DNA of 18,580 nt, taken from NCBI GenBank assembly GCA_031267475.1, contig JAIRZA010000049.1:1-18580 (forward strand), read 5' to 3'. The stretch is from Spirochaetaceae bacterium. Lineage in GTDB: Bacteria > Spirochaetota > Spirochaetia > Treponematales > Breznakiellaceae. The position numbers were made by a program, and so were the translations under genes. Positions within the stretch are counted from its first letter, which is position 1, and each line of letters starts with the position of its first letter. This document shows, piece by piece, positions 13,479 to 18,580 of this stretch. The notes beneath the pieces were generated by a model. That model ran no database searches. It was given only the letters and a program-made list of their open reading frames with translations, and was not told where the DNA came from.

Positions 13479-14069
13479 ATGACGTTATCATTAATATCCT
13501 GCGGAGTTTTCCGGCACGAGCTTGAAAGGGTGCTGCCGGACATAGAAGCGGAGTTAGGCTGCCGTATTGAAACTGATTTTTTAACGCCCGCTTTGGACGA
13601 AAAGGCTGATTTGCTGGAAAAATCAGTTTCTGAAAAGCTGGAACAGAATAAAAATAAAAAAAACGTATTGCTTTACGGGGGTATGTGTCATACCGAATGG
13701 CCGCGTATAACGGAAAAAAGCGGCGCGGTATACCCAAAGGCATCTAACTGCGCCGAAATGATGCTTAGTCCTGAAAAGAAAAAAGAGTTTGACGCCAAAG
13801 AGGATGTTTATTTTATTACACTGGGCAGCTTAAAGCAGTGGAAAGAGATATATCAGCAGGGACACGGCTGGGAAGCCGCCGACGCGCGGGTAAATTTTTC
13901 TTATTTCGAAAAAATAATTGTACTCGATAGCGGGATTTTTGAAATTTCGGATGAAGAATTATTCGAGTTCTTTGATTTTGCGCAAGTACCAATAGAAACT
14001 ATGAAAATAAGCCTTGATTACTTTAAATCGGTGGTTTTGGATTTATGCAGAAAGCAGTTAGCGGCATAG
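13479..14069 (+). CDS. DUF1638-like protein of unknown function
   Basis: A 196-residue cytoplasmic protein. It begins MTLSLISCGVFRHELERVLP, then shows VLLYGGMC (Cys70) and KASNCAEMML (Cys91), which matches what I remember of DUF1638 (ISCG start, YG-x-C, then a D/N-C segment). DUF1638 genes are often found near corrinoid or methylamine-type methyltransferase genes, which are absent here. The three conserved-looking cysteines (8, 70, 91) could bind metal. ATG 13479 is chosen because GAGGAG lies six bases upstream and the family starts there. The frame is open back to an ATG at 13377, but that extra part is basic, lacks a ribosome site and is probably untranslated leader. It stands alone between gap (divergent) and eno (convergent). 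Confidence 0.7.
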   Translation: MTLSLISCGVFRHELERVLPDIEAELGCRIETDFLTPALDEKADLLEKSVSEKLEQNKNKKNVLLYGGMCHTEWPRITEKSGAVYPKASNCAEMMLSPEKKKEFDAKEDVYFITLGSLKQWKEIYQQGHGWEAADARVNFSYFEKIIVLDSGIFEISDEELFEFFDFAQVPIETMKISLDYFKSVVLDLCRKQLAA

Positions 14070-14087
14070 TAAATTTTTCGCGCTTTA

Positions 14088-14152
14088 CCTCCCACGCATC
14101 CGTGCTGCATAAGGCGGATAACCGGCGGTATGCAACGCGGCTGCGTGGGGGG
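14088..14152. repeat. long imperfect hairpin between convergent genes, ending in a G tract
   Basis: The outer arms CCTCCCACGCA (14088-14098) and TGCGTGGGGGG (14142-14152) pair over 11 positions with one T-G. After single mismatches the pairing continues through CCGTGC/GCGCGG-type pairs to TGCATA with TATGCA, leaving a loop of about 17 bases. It may act as a two-way terminator for the DUF1638-like gene and eno, although no T run follows on either side. Confidence 0.6.
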
Positions 14153-14160
14153 GGGGGGGG
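14147..14160 (+). repeat. poly-G tract (14 G) touching the enolase stop codon
   Basis: Fourteen G end at the base before the enolase stop (CTA at 14161 on this strand). The eno transcript therefore reads UAG followed by 14 C. The first six G also form the outer arm of the hairpin. Confidence 0.9.
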
Positions 14161-15465
14161 CTACAGATTACCCAGGTTATAAAAAGCTTTCTTGCCGGCG
14201 TACTCGCTTGTGCCTGACAATTCTTCTTCAATGCGCATAAGCTGATTGTATTTGGCGATACGGTCGGTACGGCTCATTGAACCTGTTTTTATCTGGCCGG
14301 TTTCCAGCGCGACAACAAGGTCGGCTATAAACGTATCGGCGGTTTCACCGGAACGGTGGCTTACAACTGCGGTGTAACCGGCGCGTTTCGCCATCTCGAC
14401 AGCCTCGTAAGTTTCGGTAACTGTGCCAATTTGGTTCACTTTTATCAAAATGCTATTGCACGATTTTTCTTTTATACCTCGCGCAAGGCGTTTTGTGTTG
14501 GTAACAAAGAAATCGTCGCCGACTATCTGTATTTTTGAGCCAAGCGCCTTTGTCATCTTTGCGTAACCGTCCCAGTCATTCTGATCCAATGGGTCTTCAA
14601 TCGAAATGATGGGATACTTTTCAATCCATTTTGAATAAAGCTCGACCATTTCATCGGCGCTGAACAGCTTATCCGGGTTGGACTTCCAGAATTTGTAACC
14701 TTTGCCGCCGCCTTCGTCAAAAAGCTCCGAGCTTGCGCAGTCCATGGCAATGGCAAACTGTTCTTTATCCGCCTTATATCCGGCTTTTTCGATGGCTTTG
14801 ATGATGTATTGCAAGGCTTCTTCATTTTCAATGTCCGGCGCAAAACCGCCTTCATCGCCTACAGCGGTGTTTTTACCCGCGTCAGCCAGTATCTTTTTAA
14901 GGTTGTGGAAAACTTCCGCCGTCCAGCGCACCGCTTCCGCAATGCTGGGCGCTCCGATGGGCATTACCATGAATTCCTGAAAGTCAACTTTATTTCCGGC
15001 GTGTTTGCCGCCGTTAATGATGTTTGCCATTGGAACCGGCATTAGTGTTGTATGTATTCCTCCCAGATATTTGTACAGGGGAAGAGACGCGGATTCCGCC
15101 GCCGCCCGTGATACCGCCATGGAAACGCCAAGTATCGCATTTGCGCCCAGATTGGCTTTATTTTCCGTGCCGTCAAGCTCTATCATCGTCCTATCGATGT
15201 TTACCTGATCGAAGGCGTACATCCCAATAATTTCATCGGCGATTTTTTCATTCACATTATCAACGGCTTTCAAAACACCCTTGCCCTGATAGCGGTCTTT
15301 ATCGCCGTCTCGTAGTTCTACTGCCTCATACTCGCCGGTCGAGGCGCCCGAAGGCACTGCCGCCCTGCCGAATGAACCGTCTTCCAACAAAACATCCACC
15401 TCAACGGTGGGATTTCCTCGCGAATCCAGAATTTCGCGCGCTGTAACCATTTCTATCAAACTCAT
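14161..15465 (-). CDS. eno: enolase
   Basis: A 434-residue glycolytic enzyme that converts 2-phosphoglycerate to phosphoenolpyruvate. The N terminus is diagnostic: MVTAREILDSRGNPTVEVDV. Later come VDFQEFMVMPIGA, VGDEGGFAPD, a Mg2+-binding region IEDPLDQNDWDG, GDDFFVTN, the catalytic-lysine strand ILIKVNQIGT and SHRSGETADTFIADL. Length is standard. The start is ATG 15465, preceded by GTGGAGGAA; the frame is open for 52 more codons upstream, but those cover the promoter. eno and gap lie in the same area but are separate transcription units. The phosphoenolpyruvate it makes is also the co-substrate of the NeuB-like enzyme, a metabolic link only. Confidence 0.97.
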   Translation of the reverse strand: MSLIEMVTAREILDSRGNPTVEVDVLLEDGSFGRAAVPSGASTGEYEAVELRDGDKDRYQGKGVLKAVDNVNEKIADEIIGMYAFDQVNIDRTMIELDGTENKANLGANAILGVSMAVSRAAAESASLPLYKYLGGIHTTLMPVPMANIINGGKHAGNKVDFQEFMVMPIGAPSIAEAVRWTAEVFHNLKKILADAGKNTAVGDEGGFAPDIENEEALQYIIKAIEKAGYKADKEQFAIAMDCASSELFDEGGGKGYKFWKSNPDKLFSADEMVELYSKWIEKYPIISIEDPLDQNDWDGYAKMTKALGSKIQIVGDDFFVTNTKRLARGIKEKSCNSILIKVNQIGTVTETYEAVEMAKRAGYTAVVSHRSGETADTFIADLVVALETGQIKTGSMSRTDRIAKYNQLMRIEEELSGTSEYAGKKAFYNLGNL

Positions 15466-15496
15466 GAATGTTCCTCCACTAATGAATATGTTACTA

Positions 15497-15525
15497 ATTC
15501 TGCATTTTTTTGACGTTATAGTCAA
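15497..15525 (-). promoter_or_regulatory. eno promoter
   Basis: On the minus strand TTGACT (15525-15520) and CAGAAT (15502-15497) are 17 bases apart. The start would be near 15490, with a leader of about 25 bases. Confidence 0.6.
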
Positions 15526-15554
15526 GGTAATGTAGAATACTGCCCCGCCAGCGT

Positions 15555-15682
15555 AGCAAAATGCTGCGCATTTTGCTTTAGGAGTTTCGCATAGCGAAAC
15601 TCCAGTCTGTAACATCGACAAGTGGTCATGGAGTTTGCGCTACGCGCAAACTCTGGCGCTCAACGCGCAAAGCGCGTTGAGC
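15555..15682. repeat. array of four short hairpins with 3-nt loops
   Basis: Four perfect hairpins occur in 128 bases. (1) AGCAAAATGC/GCATTTTGCT, 15555-15577, loop TGC. (2) GGAGTTTCGC/GCGAAACTCC, 15581-15603, loop ATA. (3) GAGTTTGCGC/GCGCAAACTC, 15631-15653, loop TAC. (4) GCTCAACGCGC/GCGCGTTGAGC, 15658-15682, loop AAA. Stems are 10-11 bp and every loop is 3 bases. Hairpins 2 and 3 share GAGTTT-N-CGC arms; the others differ. A second CGCGTTGAGC follows hairpin 4 directly (15683-15692). They lie between the surface-protein stop and the eno promoter. Confidence 0.85.
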
Positions 15683-15706
15683 CGCGTTGAGCCAGCCGCG
15701 AAAATC

Positions 15707-18580
15707 TTATTCTTTGAACGGAAAGCGCACGATGACGATGCCGGAGCCGCCATTGCCGCCAACGCCGTTATCGGATTTACGTTTTCCGCCGCCGCCGCCG
15801 TTGCCGGTATTTGCCGCGCCGGCGCTTTTACCGCCGCCCGCGCCACCTGTCGCGTAAGTGGTCTCAACACCTGTTAGACCACCAACTATGCTTTTTAGCG
15901 TGGTGTTTGAGGTGCTGACGCCCGTGCCGCCTGCCGCAAAATCAATGTCGCCTACACCCGTTCCCACGCTGCCGAACCCGCCGCCGCCTGCGGTGCCGTA
16001 CGGACTTAATTGACCGCCGTTATTGCCCTGCCCCGTCGTACCTTTTCCATTCTTATTCGTACCGCCGCCGCCGCCGGAGCCGCCGGTTTTACCGGTGCCG
16101 GCACTGTTTTCATTATGATGTCCGCCGCCGCCCCCGCCAATAGCAGGGCCGATTATGGTATTAGTGGATTGTGTTATGGAAGAATTGCTGCCATTTGAGC
16201 CGTCGGTGGCATTAGAATTGCCGCCCTGGCCCCCGCCGCCTACCGTTACCGTATAGGTCGTTACGGATAGCGATTGGGTTGTAGCCATAACTACACCGCC
16301 CGCGCCCCCGCCGCAACCTGCCCAACCAAGATTATCAGCTCCGCTATTTCCACCCCAGCCCCCGCCGCCGCCTCCGGCGACAACGAGCGCCTGTACTTTG
16401 CTGCCTGTAGGGGCGCGTGTTACGACTAGTTTTTTGTCGGTGTCGGGAGAACTAGTGGTGGTAACATTTTTAAATATATGAACCTCGTCCCAAGCGGCGG
16501 TGTCGACGGTACCGCTCATTACAAACTGAACGCTGCTTCCGCCCGTCGCCATCTGCTTGGCGCTGTTATCCACCTTTGTAAACGTTATCTTGTATGTTTT
16601 TTCCGGCGTGGCGGAATTCGGCGATTTTACCGTAAATTCCACCGCCTTGCCGCCGCTGGTAATATCGGCGGCCCCAACCGTTATCTGCGAGGTTGTATTG
16701 GAAACATTATTTATTACAGGCTCTCCTATAGACGCTCCCTTGTATGTAAACGCCGCCGTAATACTCACCTTTACAGGAATACTCTTGTCAAGCGCAAACG
16801 CCGGTATAGACGACGTGTAATTCAACACGCCGCCTGATACAGTCTCGTTTATCTTCGCCATTACAGAACCGTACTTCGCGGTAATGCCTGTAATATTCAC
16901 TACGCCCGCGTTCCATTTGGCGTAGACATCCTTGTCCTCCATCACCTTTCCTCCGGTGAACGGCGTCCCCGTTCCCTCCGCATCGCTGTACCAGCCCTCA
17001 AAGCCCCAGTCCGGCCGCGTTGGCGGCGTTGGCAGGCTTACCGCGGCATAACCAGGGGGATCAATCGCCGAAACATTAGGCTCCGTATGAACTCCGTCGT
17101 TCCAATAAAAATTCACGCGATAGTGGTTGGGCACCCAGTTTGGCGACACCGTTATATCTCCCAGTATCACGGTGTCCGAGCTTAAAGCATCTTCGGTATT
17201 GTTCCCGCCGGATGTCGCCGTTACATACCACGCGCCGTTGGCTGTGTAATGCAGTTTGCTCCCTTTTCCAACGGGATTTATCTCAGGCAGCGTCAGCGCT
17301 CCAGCCTCCCCCGTATACTCTACTTCAATCGGAGCGTGGGTGGTTGCTCCGTCCTGCCAGTCAAACGTTATCTTGTACGTGTCCGCCGTCCATTTCGCGT
17401 AGGCTGTTATGTCCGTATCGGCGGGAAGCGTCGCGCCGCTGACAAGCTCGCGCTCCGCACTCCCGTCCATGTACCACCACTTGCCGTCAGCCGGCTTGTA
17501 GTGCGGGCGCGCTCCTATTTCGGGCAGTTCGCCCTCAAGCGTGGTTTGCCCCGCGCCGCTGGAAAGCGCCAGCAGACTGCCGCTCGTCTGACCCTCGTAG
17601 GGCGTGAACGTTACCAGCGCAGCCCCCGCCGGTCTGTCCTGCCACAGCGCGTACACGGTCGTACTATCCTTCTCCAGCACGGTCTCGCCGGGATAAAACC
17701 GTTTCGGGTCGGCGGCGGCGGGAACGCCGGGCCAGTTGATGTTCTCTCTTTTGTCTGTAAACCAGCCTAAAAAGCCCTGATACCCCTCAGGCGCGCTTGA
17801 CGGCGCTTTCGCCTCGCTCAGCCTAGCCGTGTTCGGCGTGTCTTTGGAATATGTAAAAGTTTCTGTAAACGAGCCGTTCCCGTCCTTGTTCTTCCCGCCG
17901 TTGAAGTCGAACACGACAGACCAGTCGTCGCCTTTCCAGTGTCCGTAGACGGTCGTGTCCTCCGCTACCTCGCTTGACGAGGTGAACACCTCCCCGCCGG
18001 ATATGTCGGTAAACCACGTTGTCACGGAGGGCTTTTCGTCCGCGTCTACCGGGTGGTAGTGCGCGGGGCCGCCGCTCACCGCGGGTATGCTTTTCACCGT
18101 GTGTACGCCGTTGCCGTCCGGCAGCGCCTGCCGTGTGATTCCCGCGCCGCCGCCGGTCCAGTACGGGATGAAGGTTACGATTTTCGCGTCAGGATGCAGC
18201 TCCTGCCACCATGCGTAAAGTATTACGCTTCCTGTAATCTTGGTTCCTTCGGCGAATAGGTTTGCGCTGGGCGCGTCCTCGTCGCTTTTTAGGTACGGCG
18301 TTGGCTCCGGCGGCTCCGGCTCCGGAACGGGTTCGGGCACGGAGTCGTCCGGGTCTTCTCCGTTACCCGGATACTCCGGATCGCCTTCGCTAAGCAGAGG
18401 CTGCTCGTTTTCTTCGGGCATGGGCGTGGGGATTGTGTACCAGCCGATGAGAATCATGCCTCCGCGCTGTATGTGGGCGGAGGAGGGCAGGTTGACCGTG
18501 CCGTCGTCGTTTATGACGGTGTCCCAGAAGTCCTCCGGGATGCTTTGTGAGAGCCACTCGCCGCCTTGTGTTTTGAACTC
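15707..18580 (-). CDS. large secreted surface protein with InlB-type repeats and glycine-rich C-terminal domain (5' partial)
   Basis: The frame is open to the window edge, so only the last 957 residues are seen; a Met at 18457 is internal, because residues before it continue the repeat style and end ...IQRGG. An acidic, proline-rich linker (about 55-97, PEPVPEPEPPEPTP) is followed by about five InlB B-type (Listeria-Bacteroides) repeats at about 135-557, each ending near Y-A-x-W (VYALW, AYAKW, VYAKW). Next comes a beta-sandwich region (about 560-670, ITAKYGSVMAKINETVSG) like cadherin or Ig-like modules. The end (about 677-957) is a glycine-rich domain with LVVAGGGGGG, many GGxGG runs and a final GGSGIVIVRFP, as in secreted bacterial proteins with a gly-rich domain. 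It is probably an adhesin or matrix protein. No sorting motif is visible at the C terminus. The next gene downstream is eno, which has its own promoter. Confidence 0.85.
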   Translation of the reverse strand, partial: EFKTQGGEWLSQSIPEDFWDTVINDDGTVNLPSSAHIQRGGMILIGWYTIPTPMPEENEQPLLSEGDPEYPGNGEDPDDSVPEPVPEPEPPEPTPYLKSDEDAPSANLFAEGTKITGSVILYAWWQELHPDAKIVTFIPYWTGGGAGITRQALPDGNGVHTVKSIPAVSGGPAHYHPVDADEKPSVTTWFTDISGGEVFTSSSEVAEDTTVYGHWKGDDWSVVFDFNGGKNKDGNGSFTETFTYSKDTPNTARLSEAKAPSSAPEGYQGFLGWFTDKRENINWPGVPAAADPKRFYPGETVLEKDSTTVYALWQDRPAGAALVTFTPYEGQTSGSLLALSSGAGQTTLEGELPEIGARPHYKPADGKWWYMDGSAERELVSGATLPADTDITAYAKWTADTYKITFDWQDGATTHAPIEVEYTGEAGALTLPEINPVGKGSKLHYTANGAWYVTATSGGNNTEDALSSDTVILGDITVSPNWVPNHYRVNFYWNDGVHTEPNVSAIDPPGYAAVSLPTPPTRPDWGFEGWYSDAEGTGTPFTGGKVMEDKDVYAKWNAGVVNITGITAKYGSVMAKINETVSGGVLNYTSSIPAFALDKSIPVKVSITAAFTYKGASIGEPVINNVSNTTSQITVGAADITSGGKAVEFTVKSPNSATPEKTYKITFTKVDNSAKQMATGGSSVQFVMSGTVDTAAWDEVHIFKNVTTTSSPDTDKKLVVTRAPTGSKVQALVVAGGGGGGWGGNSGADNLGWAGCGGGAGGVVMATTQSLSVTTYTVTVGGGGQGGNSNATDGSNGSNSSITQSTNTIIGPAIGGGGGGHHNENSAGTGKTGGSGGGGGTNKNGKGTTGQGNNGGQLSPYGTAGGGGFGSVGTGVGDIDFAAGGTGVSTSNTTLKSIVGGLTGVETTYATGGAGGGKSAGAANTGNGGGGGKRKSDNGVGGNGGSGIVIVRFPFKE

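Noticed and set aside
15466..15621. 52-codon N-terminal extension of enolase
   Set aside because: It covers the eno promoter and ribosome site and hairpins 1 and 2, and enolases begin at the Met of 15465.
15555..15682. CRISPR array or integron attC site
   Set aside because: There are no repeated direct units with unique spacers and no core RYYYAAC/GTTRRRY pair; these are separate hairpins of differing sequence.

Overview
The window reads as bacterial chromosome from a spirochaete, most likely a Treponema-like or gut-associated member. The grounds are indirect: tRNA-Arg followed by a double cyclic-nucleotide-binding protein and a secreted protein of a type I associate with treponemes, a long G tract inside an outer-membrane protein gene (poly-G switching is known in Treponema pallidum), and mid-GC coding with AT-rich promoters. 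No rRNA or marker phylogeny is present, so genus is an inference.

Left part, 1-5435 (+): a promoter and tRNA-Arg(CCU), a double cyclic-nucleotide-binding-domain protein, and a secreted protein of unknown function. After a hairpin-rich spacer comes a tight three-gene operon: radical SAM/SPASM-like enzyme, GT-B glycosyltransferase and a NeuB-type sialic acid synthase. It looks like a surface-glycan or flagellin-glycan module. The 3' end of the neuB-like gene runs into the 3' end of rnpB (RNase P RNA), which lies on the other strand at 5421-5846.

Middle, 6056-10964: a siderophore-type ABC importer (binding lipoprotein, two FecCD permeases, ATPase) on the minus strand, divergent from a predicted outer-membrane beta-barrel gene. 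Each of the two facing promoters has the same 16-bp palindrome, GTTAG-N6-CTAAC, just downstream of its -10 box, so one repressor probably controls both. The barrel gene carries a G14 tract that puts it out of frame as sequenced; 13 or 16 G would restore about 305 residues. This is the best candidate here for a new regulated system: metal-responsive transcription combined with phase variation.

Right part, 11165-18580: a class I methyltransferase directly behind gap (GAPDH), a divergent DUF1638-like gene, enolase, and the C-terminal 957 residues of a large repeat-rich surface protein with InlB-type repeats and a glycine-rich C-terminal domain, which is cut by the window edge. Intergenic DNA here is unusually structured: two perfect 12-13-bp-arm palindromes between the gap and DUF1638-like promoters, four consecutive 10-11-bp-stem hairpins with 3-nt loops between the surface protein gene and eno, and two further G14 tracts in convergent gene junctions. 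Apart from the shadows on opposite strands, I saw no CRISPR array, intact insertion sequence or replication origin.
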